This document shows positions 1-12,210 of a stretch of 64,000 bases of DNA, in pieces; within the stretch, counting starts at the first letter, position 1; every line of letters begins with the position of its first letter. Location of the stretch: the NCBI GenBank assembly GCA_035772785.1, contig JAOCPU010000011.1:310001-374000 (forward strand). The letters run 5' to 3'. The DNA is from Phlebiopsis flavidoalba. Lineage: Eukaryota; Basidiomycota; Agaricomycetes; Polyporales; Phanerochaetaceae. The position numbers and the translations under genes are program-made. The notes beneath the pieces are model-generated. The model ran no database searches. It was given only the letters and a program-made list of their open reading frames with translations, and had not been told where the DNA came from.

Positions 1-358
1 GAAGAACGCCACGAACATAAGAGCTCGCCTCCGACCCTTGAAGTCGGAAAGAGTGCCATAGGGGCCGGCGACAACTATGCCCCATGACCGTGATGATCCC
101 GGTGAAAATAGCTATATCCACAGTGTATGCCTTTTGCACTGGTGGGGACCTACACAGATCCTCTGAGTCTGAATCCAGCAACGGCGTAGCGTAGCGTTAT
201 TGCTCGCAACGGATCGCGCGGAATATATAGAGTAACGGGAGATCGGAGGCGGCCATGATCAATGTCCTGAACAAATGCTGGGAACAGGATTGCTGCTGGA
301 TGTGTGCGCCATCGAAAAGAGTCTGCTGTGAGGACGTGTCGTTGCCGTTGCTTGCCAT
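1..358 (-). CDS. MFS transporter, N-terminal part (cut by window edge)
   Basis: The minus strand reads from an ATG at 358 towards base 1 and leaves the window. After a short polar N-terminus it shows a membrane segment (FTGIITVMG) followed by the loop signature YGTLSDFKGRRRALM, the loop 2-3 motif of major facilitator superfamily transporters (G-x-x-x-D-x-x-G-R-R). The protein would sit in a membrane and move a small solute; the substrate cannot be told from this piece. The frame must be shifted at least twice between 358 and 60 to follow the conserved protein. The start is tentative because an upstream exon is possible. A second MFS gene on the same strand lies 4.4 kb away, so the two could be duplicates, but too little of this one is present to judge. 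Confidence 0.6.
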
Positions 359-1732
359 GTCGAGTCGGACGCATGTGGGGAGCGGGGAAGTGCAGAAGAA
401 GGCGAATTGAGAATGCCCCACAGCGTCACACGACGGTCGCCTGAATCCACGCCACACAGGTGCCATTGCAAAACGTTTGAACTTTGTCGAACGCCATTTG
501 AACTCACCGGGGATGGAGGAAGTGTTCCGAACACAGAGAATTATCGCGAGGAGGCGCCAATCGAGCGCCAATTACCAAAGTGTCCGGCTCGAATGGTACT
601 CGTATGGCACGCCAATACCTCCTTTCATCGCTCGAGCGAGTTCCCAAAAAATCCCGTAGAGCGAAAATTGGCGGAGATCCTTTTGGTTTACAACACCGTG
701 TGATGGACTGTGAGCGATTTCCTGGAGCGGGATTGCGCGAAACAAGGTATATGCCCGGGTAATTCCGTTGATTCCACTGACACGTGGCAAACAAGTGCCC
801 AGCTCTAGCGATCAAGTTAGAAACATGTCGCAGAGATATAAGCTCAAGCATTTGCTAATAAAGATGTCTTTCATTGGGAAATCCACTCGTCGCTTTTCTT
901 ACTGCTTCGCAAATCAATGAATTGACGTGACGAGAGTCGCCAGCCTGTAGCGCCTGTGCACGTGGCAAGTCGCGCGGCCACCGATCAAAATAATATTAAT
1001 ATTGGGACTTTCAGTAGACGCCTACAAAGATTCTCTTTCTTTGCGGCCAGTTTGATTTTATTCTAAACGTCCTCCATTCTTTACGCAGTCCATTCAAATT
1101 TCTTTTGTGAAGTCTTTTGCCCAACGTAGCCACATTTGGATTGCAAATCATCCATCTTTGAGCCGTTCATTGGTGTCATCGACGAGCAAGGTTACCGCCT
1201 TGGGCGGCCAAAATGGCCTATGTTTGCAATTCTATATCAAATGAGCACGGTGAACGTCACGGATATCCTTAGGGTATATCTCTGAGAGTTTAAGGTGAGA
1301 AACGTCCCCTCGGGCATTTACCTTTTCGCTCACTTGGCGCGCGGTAGGATGCCTGGTGAAAAAGGTTCATTTTTCTCCCGCCCATGACCTGTCAAACTTC
1401 TACATTTCGCCACAGGGTTTACACACTGAGCATGTCGAGCCAAGAGTTTTTTATTTCTCAGTCATTGCCATTCCGCTGCCGAACCCTCGATGTGATAAAT
1501 CCATTCAGTTTAATCTCCACGCTAGACCGCCTTGTGTCTCACGAGATGTGGTGGCAAAGTACGTTCCATCCCAACGACTCCACTCCTATTGAAACGGGAC
1601 AGTTAAAACTCCACCATGCATATGCGAATCTAGCCTCGAAACTGATAGGTGCTGTACATATAAAAAGCCTGCTGTACTGTCATCGTCAACGCGCACCTCG
1701 TTTCGAGTGCATCCCCCACATATCTTTTCAAC
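359..1732. other. Intergenic, no gene recognised
   Basis: Only short unconvincing ORFs are present on both strands. The right end holds a TATA-like element (see 1656) for the plus-strand repeat locus, with a pyrimidine-rich leader after it. I recognise no RNA gene or mobile element. Confidence 0.4.
1656..1663 (+). promoter_or_regulatory. TATA-like element
   Basis: A TATAAAA-type box lies about 75 bases before the ATG at 1733. It is followed by a C/T-rich stretch ending in CTTTTCAACATG, a typical fungal core promoter and leader. It supports, but does not prove, a plus-strand gene starting at 1733. Confidence 0.45.
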
Positions 1733-4214
1733 ATGTCCAACAATTGTTTAGCAGTTACGAAGACTGGCAGCTCATGACCATCGCCGCTCAGGCATAGCTA
1801 GTGTTTTCACAGATGACTCTCGAGACTATCTCCTTCTCCAAGAGGCAGACATTGTCTCTCTACATGGTCGATGACCCTGTCCCACCGAGGCATACTTCTG
1901 AAGAACGCCAAGGGCCCGTGCAAGGACCTTCAAATCTTTTACGGGAAAGGATAAGTCGAGGTATGACACCCTAATGTATGTCCAGATAGGCGGAGGTAAG
2001 AGTTATCTGTCTGTTACTCGATCCTCACTCGCTAAAATGATTATTGCAGACTTATGCTGAGGGGGGGGGACCTGGTGAGAGAGGGAAGGAACGTCCTTAG
2101 GGCATTTTCTACGGCCACACCTCAGGCGTTTTGTCTCCCCCACTCGCCGAGCATCTTTCCATTGCTCGATTGAGGAGGGCTTACAAGGCCAAGATGCTTC
2201 TGGCGTCTGTCAGCGGAGGACTGCCTTGTTTGCCGACCTTGAAGTCGACCCCGCCGTCAATGGGTGTTGCGCGTACGAGCGATGGCCACGGAGTTGCTTC
2301 CGTTGAAAAAACACTCCGTCGTCGATACTGCTCGTGTCAACAAACATCCATGTTGGCAGGTTCCGGTCGGGCATCATATACGTCGGGATCTCCCAAAACC
2401 GATTTTCTCAGGTCAGCTTCTTATTTCATCAAAGTTCACGAAAACTCTACTGCTCTAAAACTGAATTATTGTTCTACGACAGAACTCCAAATTTGGGACT
2501 CCTCGTCGATTACCTCGAGAAGAAAACTTTGGTACCGACCTACTGTCATGTCATACCTACATAGGCGCTGTCCTCCCGCAGTCCGTGACTGTCATAAGAC
2601 ATCTTCGAACTGGGTGTCAGACCTCCGCGAAGAGCACAGGTCGCGGCTCAGTTCAACACATGCTCGACCTTCTACATCCCTCCACTCAACGTCCGCGGAT
2701 GACTGTACTCAGAGCGACTCTCTATCATTGCGGAAGCTCTTCGGCGAGAACACCAGCACCGTCGACCGTGCACTCTATCGCCCATCCCTCAAGTGGGGGC
2801 ATCCGATCATGATTCCATTCCTGCATACAGATCCTCCGTGAGAAAGGCCGCCGTCAACGCTATGGCGGATCATTTATATTCCCCCCAGGAGTACTGCTTC
2901 CCTCAACAGGCCTCTGCCGACAAATAACCCAATGACATGCAGGTCAATGACATCGAATCTTGGCAACTCCGCCCCCCACCGTGCTCTGCAGGACCTGCGT
3001 ACAATAAGGCGAACCCCAGGGGGGTGGCCCGACTGCCATTGAGGGGCTTTTCAGTGAGCTCCGAAAGGACTTTCCTTTGCCGCCCCTCAAACAAGCCAGG
3101 CGCCTTATATTTGCAGTCTATGAAGAGCCCCTCCCCCGACTCCTCCGACATCAACCGAGCAGGGTGCGGGGCCACTCCCCTTGCGTGATCGTTTTACTCC
3201 AGGGGCTCCTACTGTGTTTGTCAGCACTCAGACCACCCCTCGAGGAGAAGCTGGCGGCATCCCAGTCGTATACAGCCTCACCACTCAACGTGCTCGTCCA
3301 CACTCCGGTGGCTCTTGAGAACAAAGCTATCTGCCTCTCCTTGCTACGTCCAGCATCGCTCATCGCTAGCTGGTCCACACCCCGGTTTCGCTCAACTGCG
3401 AGGACGAGGTGTGTGTCTGCTTCCCCCTTACTGCTCCAGCAAGCTCATCAACGTCTCGTACACACTCCCGTCACACAATTCGGGAGAGAAGTTGGTGTCT
3501 ATCCACTCCTGCAACACCAAGGCCCGGCTGCACTCAAACGTCCTCGTACACACTCCGGTTTCGCTCGAGGAGAGGTTGTTCTCAGCTTCCCCTGCCGCCC
3601 CAGCCTCGCTCAATTCGTCCTCGTCCACACCCGGTTTACACATCTCGAGGAGAAACTGGCTGCACTGTCATCCCGCGTACTCCTAGCAGCCTCCGCGCTT
3701 CAATGTTTCTGTCCACACCATCCCGTCACGCTCTGAGGAGAGGTTGTCTGCTTCGCCTGCTACCTCCAGCCGCTTCTGAATGTCCATCGTCCACACTCCA
3801 GTCTCACTTGAGGAGAAACTGGCTGCTTCTCCTGCCACGCCGGCTACACTCAACTTGGTCGTACACCACCCCTGTGGCGCTCGAGGAGAAGCTGGCTGCT
3901 GCCCCTGCTATCCCGTCTTCTCTCAACTTGGTCGTACACATCCCGGTAGCACTTCAGGAGCGACTGGCGGCCTATGGTGCAGTGCCAACTTCGCTCAACT
4001 TCGTGTTACACACTCCGGTCGTCGCTTGAGTACGGTGGCGCTACATCGGTAAGCTTCACGATTCTACACAACAACCCTACGCTCACAAACCTTTCAGCTT
4101 GCTCCGGAGGTCGCTTGTATTTGTATCGATGCTTGGGGTAACAACACGTTTAGCACTTGGTTGGCACAGCGATTGCGAAAAACTTGTAAATGTGATCATT
4201 CAAATGTACGATAG
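1733..4214 (+). CDS. Unidentified gene carrying a C-terminal 25-residue repeat array
   Basis: This is a tentative gene model. It runs from the ATG at 1733, 75 bases after a TATA-like box, through several short open stretches to the repeat array at 3210-4029. It then crosses a probable intron (GTAAGC at about 4050 to TTTCAG at about 4099) to a stop near 4214. A second probable intron with good splice sites (GTAAGAG to TTGCAG) lies near 1997-2050. The N-terminal part (FTDDSRDYLLLQEADIVSLHG) matches no family I can name. The array has the consensus LVHTPVALEEKLAASPATPA. Open frames change many times, so either there are several sequence errors or the gene is broken. The exon order is inferred, and the N-terminal part and the repeats could belong to different genes. 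Confidence 0.33.
3210..4029 (+). repeat. Tandem coding repeat, about 11 units of 75-80 bp
   Basis: Units begin near 3229, 3292, 3370, 3448, 3541, 3622, 3710, 3786, 3861, 3937 and 4009. The unit encodes about 25 residues with consensus VHTPVALEEKLAASPATPAS. The best preserved copies are at 3541, 3786, 3861 and 3937. Spacing is 75-76 bases in the last units and 78-93 in the earlier ones, so the older 5' units have diverged. The same peptide appears in different frames in neighbouring units, so single-base indels separate copies that still look protein-coding. The alternation of an acidic/basic helix-like stretch (LEEKLAAS) and a Pro/Thr/Ser stretch suggests a low-complexity repeat protein. Function is unknown. 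Confidence 0.8.
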
Positions 4215-4788
4215 GACGAGGCTTGTGAATTGCATCTGGAATGGCTTTCTTGCTATCGATTCTACCCGACTAGTGCCAGCGCGATACTTGAAGCGAATAA
4301 ATTCCGCACGCAGAAGGCCGTCCACAACAACCTTGTCCTGATTGTCTACGCCTAGTAGACACTGGGAAACCCCATGTACCCCTCCTAACATTAGTACTGT
4401 GACAGACGACGCCAGCAGACTACTGTACATATGCGAATATAGAGCCTCTGATTGTCATGTTGCGAATCTCTGCGGAACCGAGTGCAAACATGACTATCAC
4501 ACATGTAGCGATGACATTCTATATGCGACGTGAGTTGGAAACGTTGAAAGATATGTCAAGCACTGGGCACTTACCAGCAGCGGGCAATCCAAATGAGACC
4601 ATTTCCGTGATTGAGCGTCGCGCGAAATACCCAGTCGAGCGCAGGTGTCCGCAGTGCCATTATAGTAGCGTTCAAGCGCGCTAACGCACGTCAGAACGCG
4701 ACCTATCTGCGAGGGTGGTATAGCAAGGGTGATCAAACGACCACAATGAAGGGGCGGCCGCAGTACCCAATGCACCTATCCATATCGC
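4215..4788. other. Intergenic between convergent genes
   Basis: This lies between the repeat gene (plus) and the second MFS gene (minus). Short ORFs occur on both strands, including an 80-codon plus-strand ORF at 4099-4341 overlapping the end of the repeat gene. None shows a recognisable motif. Confidence 0.35.
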
Positions 4789-6264
4789 CTACGCTTGTGT
4801 AATTATGGTGAGTATCTGAAAAAACAAATAGGACATCGCCACGTACATGCGGCGAGCTCGATCCAATTACGACTGTACCAGATCAGAAGCATCCCTATCG
4901 CTGTCCCCAAGAGCAAAGCTCGTTCTGCATATAGCAAGTTCTTGAGCTACAATTTGAGCTGTCGCATGAATCCTTGTATAATTCTCATGATCTGTCACGA
5001 GAGCCTCTTCGTGCGGCTCCTCTGGCAGGAGAGGAGTTCGATCCGTGGGTCCTTCGACTCTCCTAGATCCACCTTGAGATTTCGTGTGCCTTCTTGCATC
5101 TCTGAAGAGACAGCGACGTAGAAGGCGGTAAGAGAAGGCAGGAGAATGACGTAGGGAGGCCGTTTCTTGACATAGTCGTCATTGCGGAAATGGCTCCGGC
5201 CTTCGCATCGAACTTAGATGAATGAACGCTAGAGAGAGAAATGGGTACTCACCTCCAATAACCCGAGCTTGAAAACATGATTGCCGTATGGGAGGAGTAG
5301 ATGCAATGTTCCTTCCACCAGACAAAGTGCGCGAGGATACCACACAGAGCCGGCAAAGGACAGAATTCTTGGCAACACGCAGTAATGACTGCCATAGCGT
5401 GCCGCCGACACGATGAAAATGTTCTGGCATCTGAACCCTGGCTCAGCTCCTCCTCAATTTCAGGCCGTGTTTCGGGCAAAATGAGCAAAGTATAGAGGAC
5501 ATAGAAAACCCGGGCAGCGACCGCGGTGGTGGCGAGCATTCGTATGGCAGGATAGAAATCGTCGTGACCGGACGACATAGCAGGATAGGACTCGTCGTAA
5601 CCGGAAGACAGCAACCGGCTCAGGAAAGTCGCAGTGCCTTCACCCATCCACCACACAATCCAGGCTAGACCCAGGACAAAAGATCTTCTGCCACTCGAGG
5701 AAACGTCCACTATGAAGGCATAGTGGGCGGCGCCGAATACTTCATGTTCGCAGTGATAAGGCTTCCCCCAAGTCCCTTAATCAGGCTGGCGAGGTATATG
5801 GACAGCGAGCCACGTAGGAACGCGCTTATTGCTGCCAGAGAAGCGTAAGTAAGCTGTGAAGGCAGTAGAGAGGTAACTAGTCCACATACCCACTGACAGC
5901 AAACAAACGCATCACCGGCCAAATTGAAAAGAGCTGACACAAGCATAATATATGTTCTGTCCCTTCTTGTCCAGGAGTTCTCCGTAAAACCCAGATAACA
6001 AGATGGATAGTATAGTGCTGATTGAGGTAAATGCAGTCTTGTCCCGCGAGCGCGGTCCTTGGAGCATGGGGAGCTCACAAACATCAAGTTCAGGAATGAA
6101 ATCAACCCCGGGTTCCTTTCTTTAAACCTATGACAATGAACAAGTCGTAACAGGGGATCCAACGAGATGTTCGTGAGGCTCAGGGTGAAGGACACCAAGA
6201 AGACAAGTGGTAAGATTGCGACCGGCCGCCGCCTCCAGCTCTTGCGTGAATCGACGTGAGACAT
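4789..6264 (-). CDS. MFS transporter
   Basis: Starts at ATG 6264 with a basic cytosolic N-terminus and a first membrane helix (RRRPVAILPLVFLVSFTLSL). Helices and the loop FYGELLDKKGR (5.9-6.0 kb) give the major facilitator signature G-x-L-x-D-x-x-G-R. A second conserved part at 5.25-5.71 kb begins DVSSSGRRSFVLGLAW, includes FYVLYTLLILPETRPEIEEE, and has further helices. The C-terminal part before 5179 resumes with PYVILLPSLTAFYVA and ends in a hydrophobic stretch near 4800. It is expected to be a 12-helix solute or drug transporter; the substrate is unknown. At least four frame changes or introns are needed to follow it. The stop at 4789-4791 is the best guess for the C-terminus. It lies on the same strand as the partial MFS gene at the left edge. 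Confidence 0.65.
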
Positions 6265-6793
6265 AGTGCGTCAAGGGTTTGTGTCAAGGGTTTGCGACAA
6301 GGGCTGTTGTGGGCTGGTAGGAGACTGAGTTTTCGCGAGAGGTCGTCCAGTGCAAACACCCGTGCCCTAGGACCAACGCGCTAAATGTCGAATCTCGCAG
6401 CAGTTACAACAGTCACGTTAGTCAGAGCGTGTATTAGGTTCGGATAGTTGACCGATACGAGATGCGTATGGCACAGCAGAGTTGAGGGGTTCGCTGGTCG
6501 TCGGTAGAGGGCATGGAACTGCATGGAAGCACAGAACAAGTGAGCACAAGGGGTAACGCCCCGTGGTCCTCAATGGGCTTGCGCCACATGGGGCATGACC
6601 ATGATATCCAGATCCCCGCAAAACTCGGACATTGCGTGTAAGATGATTTCCATAGTACGAGTTTGAAGGGTGATTGTACAATATTACATAAATGTACTTG
6701 CAGTGAGAACCAGTGGATGCAGTAATATGCGTGTGCGACGACGAATGCAACGAAAGCGATATGAGTGGTATACCTGGTATTCAATGACGAGAC
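6265..6793. other. Intergenic, no gene recognised
   Basis: This is the spacer between the MFS start (6264) and the SIN-kinase stop (6794), both on the minus strand. Overlapping minus ORFs of 110-116 codons (6418-6784) show no family motif and probably are kinase 3' UTR or MFS promoter sequence. Confidence 0.4.
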
Positions 6794-9700
6794 CTATGAG
6801 CAACAATCCAAGCTTATGAGGGTAGAAGAACTAGCGTCTTGGTGATGATCCAGTGTACGAGGAATCAGAGAACATGGAAGAATCGGAAGGCGGTTGACGA
6901 GAAATCCTGGGGACTCCGATAGGTCTGGTGGCCGCACGGATATGTGAAAGCCGGGAGCAGAGGGATGATGGTCGCCGAAGACTCTGACGCAGTCCTTCTC
7001 ATTTTCTTTTTGGGGGGCAAGGGCTGACTTGGGCGTGTCGGGACCCTTGCTGGCCCTACTCGAGACGGCTTGAGGGCAGGCGCCAAGGTGGGCAGAATCT
7101 CTCTTGCCATTTCGCGCACGAGCACAGCCTGATCGTCTTTGCTGAGCTGCGACACAAGATCGTAGATTCTGAAAACGCTCGACAAGCATGGCACGGTTGG
7201 GGTGTACGTCGCAGATTGTACGCAGAATACGCAGGAGGTTGAGACGTACGAGCGGCTTGCTGTGATCCAGTTTCTCGACGATGCGTTTGAACAATTGAGA
7301 CTTCGCAACGCCAATGGTAATAGGGTTGGAGATACGACAGAGCTTTAAGAAGGGATCCAGGAGGTTCTCGAAGGAAATGGCTTTGGAGTTGACGAAGCAT
7401 CGCAAAAGCGCATCAAGAGCAGGGGTCTTAATAAGCTCGTCTTCTATCCGAGCCGTTTCATCTTGTAGCCTGGCAGATAGGTTGGGGAATGAGATGGGCA
7501 ACAGTTGACTGTCGAGACGCACCATGACAATATCGCTTCCAATGCACTAACCTGGAAATATGGGTCGTCCAGAAGTTTCAAATATAATGACAGCCCGTCG
7601 TGTTGCCAGAGCAGGATACGGCAGCTCTTTCCGGCGCTGGCTAAGTCACAAAGAATAGGAAGAGCGAATTGTTTCAGAGGAGATCTTGAGTCGATGACAC
7701 GCTTCAATGACGGGATGATTCCGGCTTGTGCGGCTTCCTCCTGACGAGACTTGTTTAGGCGGCAGAGGTTGTAGCACGTTTGGAAAACATGATTGCACAT
7801 TTCCTGCGTGATGTGATAGGCATATTGCACAACACGCATGGGATACTGGCGTAACAACGTACTGTGCTGTATGGGCCAGAGTCTTGTTCGTCCAGGATCT
7901 TCACTAGAATATCGATCGCGTTGGCGTTCTGGAGAACCTCGAGCAAGGTCGCGCTCATAGACAAATGCTTGACCGCCTTCAACATGTGGACCAAATATTC
8001 TGGCTCGAGGAGCTCGCACGCACGTAATAGACCTTGAACAAGATGAGTTGAGATTGAACATCCAAAAAAAGCGATCTACTTACGTCGTACTACCTTCCTG
8101 GTACCAAGCGCATTTCGCACGTGGATGTCCGACTGCGAAACCTGACAGAAGACCAAGATGATTTGGATGATCTTCTTGTTCATTTCGGCTGCGATTTCGC
8201 CTCGACTGGTCATGATGTTCAATAGCGCCGAAGAAAGTGGGTCCAGTAGGCCTTCGCGGATAAACATGCGACAGAAGTCGTTCTTCGTGGTTGGACTTTG
8301 CAGCTCAAAGACGCTGCATATGCCATTAAGCGCATGCACGACAAGCTCACTCTGCTCGGTGTAGTCTTCGTCCAAGAGGTCGACGAGCACCTTCAAGCCT
8401 CGACATCTATGAAATAACAATCAGTATCTGGCTGGCTATACGCGATAGTGCTAGGTCTCACGAGATAAACATCTGCAGTGTGAGCACCGAGGAGTGGCAT
8501 AATAGCCGGATGAAGTTGGAAGCTTCCAGCCGGCATTCTGGGGAATGCTTCTTCGAAGTAAATTCCATCATAACCGGAATACCGCTAGACAAATTGTCAG
8601 ACCCACTACTTATTGCTGGGAAATTAAACCGACGGACCCAATCAAAACAGAAGCTTTCAAGGAAGCCCATATCCGACGTGACCAACTAGTAGATTTTGCA
8701 GTGAGGATAAGCGCAAGTTAAAACAAGGCTGTGACTCACAGCATTGACAATCTGAAGCAACCGCAATGCGACTTCTCTTGATATCCGACTCTCGAGCACT
8801 TCCATGATAGCGAGCATCCCGTGTGCGGAGACAAGCTGGGACTGCATCTCCGGGGTATCGGTCATGATGTTGAGCTAGTGAAACGTGAGCTTGTATCCGA
8901 GGCCCGTGTAGGTGCGTCAAAACGCATACCAGTTGATCGCAAGCTTCCTTAAGTTGGAAGTCTGGTGCCGAAGGCGTGAGCTCATCGATGAGGAAGTTGA
9001 CAGTATTGCACAGCCGGGCGTATTTGTCTCGTTGCAGGTTGGACTCGAGGTCTTCTTCGGCAAAGCCTTCGTCAATCTAACGTGAGGAGTACTTGTTAGG
9101 GCCAGATTCGAACAGAAAGTGATGTACACACATCTGCGAAGGGATCTTCGCCGCCGTCGTCGTCGCCCAACTATTGAGACAATGAGTTCCGCGACATGCA
9201 AACAACACGGATCATACTCGCCCAAGATTCGTTGGATAGCCGAGTGTTCAGCTGCAGGGTTTGCATCGGTTGCGATGCCTAGGCCACGTCAGTCACAACA
9301 AGGGGGTCTTGACTATGATATCACTCACAATTACCATGTGGCTTGTCAAAGATATCATCATAATCTTCATCATCGTCCTCGGTATATTTGCCAAACTCAG
9401 GTTGGCTATACAACCGTCTCGCCTCCGCGCGCGACCCGCTGATCCACTGTTAACGAACGATGATGACCGTTGATGACCTCGCACAGGGGTATTGGATCCG
9501 GATGTGGAAAGCGGGTTCAGAGAAGGCCTGGACGCCTTATGCGACAGACCAGGCAGGGGTGCCGTTTTGGGGACCCTTGAGAGGGAGAGGACGGTGTAAG
9601 ACCAAATGTGCGTATATCGTCAGGATGAAAGAGACCCTTTCGGAAGGAATTCTTCATCTTGAAATCCGCGACTTTGGCTTGCAAGTTGTCATCGTCTTCA

Positions 9701-11555
9701 GCGCGAAGTCAGTGTCAGAGAAGTCTTCAGCGATTGTTTCAATCTCTGCTGCAGGTGGCCTCGCGACGGGCAGAGGTGAAGGTATCACCCCTGGACTTCG
9801 CGTTGGCCGGATCGTTCTGAGCGTTGTCTTCGACTTCATGCTTTGCTTCTTTCTCCAGTCATTTTCTCCATCCCTTCATGAGAAATCAGTGTCAAACATT
9901 TGGCGGCAATTAAGAAGTATTACCGTTGGAGCTTAGTGAGTGAAATTCCCTCTTCGAAGTCATCGTCCCAGTTGTCATCCTGCTCTTCAGGTTGTTGCAA
10001 TATAAATGGCCATCGGGGGGGGGGTAGGGTAGGGTCTCACGAATGTGACCAAGAGGTGCTACAGCGGGCGTAGGTTTTCCGTTGGTCGGAGGCGCAGCTC
10101 GAAGCATGCCTCCCGCCGATGGAGTCGTGCCTGACACGGCGGGTTGTTGAGGTGTCGTTGATAGCTGCTTAACACCGGCTCCAAAGTCTAGCGGCTGTAA
10201 AGGAGATTGTCGTCCGTCTTCCGTTGGGCGCCTTAGGATGTTTCGCAGGTTTCGAGGGGAGCTACAACATCGTTCAGAACAACGTCGCCTGAATAGAGAC
10301 GTAACATACATTTTAGAGCTTCGTTCCACTCCTGCACTTTCATAACAGCCTCGTCATAATTGTAATTGCTAATGGGCCGCCTGTTCGGGCCTTCAGAGGT
10401 CTTCTGTCCCGACACTTGTCTTTTCGAAGCTAGCATCCATGGGTGTTTGAGGAGCTTCCTCGCAGAGACTCGAAGGTTTGGGTCCTTCTGGAAACAATGA
10501 TATAGAAAGTCCTTTACGACAGGTGAGGAGCCCTCAGGAATGGGCGGGCAATCATCCTGTACAATGCGAAAAAGTGCAGGCATGGGGTCTAGGAAATGGT
10601 ACGGGGGCCTTCCTTCGAGTAATTCGATGACGGTGCATCCTACAGACCATATGTCCGAAGCGGTTGTCGCGCCAGATTGTTCAATAACCTCAGGTGCCAC
10701 TGTACGATGTCAATATGCGCCGATAGCGTGTAGACGAACCAACTCACTCCAATATGGACTCCCTACGACCTCAGTGTCCTTCACAGCCGCTCCGGTCGCG
10801 TTCCTTGCGACGCCAAAATCTGCTAGCTTTTAACACAACCATCCTTGTTGGTGAGGATGTTGGCACCCTTGATGTCACGGTGTATCACGCCCTGGTCATG
10901 CAGGTACAGAAGACCTTCCAAGACTTGTGATATGTACACGCCGACAAGGGTCTCGGGAAATTTGCCGAATCGCTTGCAAATGTTTGTGTAAGGAGCCGTT
11001 TTCGCAAAATCTGAAATCCACGTCAGTATGGGACTAGGGCAATGTGTAGAAGTATTCATTACTCCAATATAATGTAAAGGAACTCGCGTGTCTTCTCAAA
11101 ACCTTTATATTTCACGATATTGGGGTGCTGCGGAAACGTCAGCTGTAATCCACGATAAATAAGGGAAAAAACGACGCGTACGTTGAGGTTCTTCAGGAGA
11201 TCAATCTCAGACTGGACACGATTAGTATGTAGAGCTGACAGCGCGTGACATTGAGACACACCATGATTTGTCCAATCTCGCTTTTCGGTATGTTACTGAG
11301 TTGAATCTCCTTGATTGCAACCGTCTCCCCAGTAGCCCAGTTCAGAGCTCCTATAGTTCACATTCAAAGAACTTGCGGCGTTACGCGCGCCAGCAATAAC
11401 TCACGGTAAGACCTGGCCAAATGCGCCCTTGCCCAATGAATCCCCTCAATTGCTACGCGTGGTAAGGGTCAATGACGCACTTTCTGACGCTAATCTAAAC
11501 GTACATAGGCGTTGAGCAGCCTGTTCGCTGCCGGCTGCCTGGGAGGTGAAGTCAT
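6794..11555 (-). CDS. sepH: Septation-initiation-network protein kinase (S. pombe Cdc7 / A. nidulans SepH type)
   Basis: A Ser/Thr kinase expected to act at the spindle pole body in the septation initiation network that triggers cytokinesis. The start ATG 11555 begins [14 protein letters not shown]. The kinase domain follows through several short introns: glycine loop GQGAFGQV, catalytic lysine in [11 protein letters not shown] (about 11.3 kb), catalytic loop [10 protein letters not shown] (10.87 kb), LADFGVARN (10.82 kb), and [17 protein letters not shown] split by an intron. It then has [20 protein letters not shown] and [13 protein letters not shown] near 10.45 kb. This pattern is specific for Cdc7/SepH. 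A long linker follows, then an armadillo-like helical C-terminal half from about 8.9 kb to 7.2 kb. A frame break occurs exactly before LADFG in an A-run (10827-10832), and others lie in the C-terminal tail, so the stop at 6794 is approximate. Gene order is head-to-head with the prenylated-tail gene at 12211. Confidence 0.88.
10016..10025. repeat. Poly-G run inside a kinase intron
   Basis: A run of about ten G residues on the plus strand lies in a probable intron of the SIN-kinase gene. Similar runs occur at 2061, 32306 and 43148. They are natural simple repeats or sites of consensus error. Confidence 0.5.
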
Positions 11556-12210
11556 ACTGCAAGAGTTGTAGAGTGGTAGAAAATGAGTTGTGAGACCAGC
11601 TCTTTATAGCATTTTCCTCGCGCGGACGATCCGGTGTATTAGAAAGCTCAGTGACGTGGACGGTTCCGGGTATAAGTCAGACTGGAAAGCGTCTGTAGAG
11701 ACAACTCGACCCGTGTGGTGGTCTCTGCGCAAGTGGGCAGTTCAAAGTTGCTGGTTCAGCGTATTCTCAGATGGTTATGGCGCCTGATAAGGCCCTAATT
11801 TGGCACTTATCCTGCAAACGCACGCGCTTTATGACAGTTGTGGCATCAAAATCAGTTGAGAAAGGCCTGCGACCTTCGAGGTCGTCGCCGGCGCCGACAC
11901 CAAGTCCACCCGTTCCCCTCCCCCTTCTGTCCAACTTCTCACTCTCCTTTTCTTCATCTTATAATCGGTTTTTACCCTGGATTTCTCAAACGCGCTTTAG
12001 CTACCTAATTTACCGTCTCTTGGCCGTCAGTGCAAATGGCTCTCGCGGCAGTTCCTCCATCGCATTCAGCGTTCAGGTCGAGAACCTGTCTGGGATGAGG
12101 CAATCGTTCCGGCGCTGCGGAAACGTGCGTTTCATTCAGCTTTGGCCCCACGCTACTGAAAGACGTGCTACTGATGGGTCGAAAGTGAAAGCCAGGCACT
12201 GGCTAAGCGA
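11556..12210. promoter_or_regulatory. Divergent promoter region of SIN kinase and prenylated-tail gene
   Basis: These 655 bases separate two head-to-head start codons. The right half is strongly pyrimidine-rich on the plus strand (about 11915-11965), a common feature of fungal core promoters. An ORF at 11771-12229 crosses it but has no recognisable motif and probably represents leader sequence. No individual regulatory site can be assigned. Confidence 0.5.

Noticed and set aside
5030..5052. Possible tRNA B-box (GTTCGATCC)
   Set aside because: No acceptor stem, anticodon arm or A-box can be placed around it, and it falls in the C-terminal part of the MFS gene.
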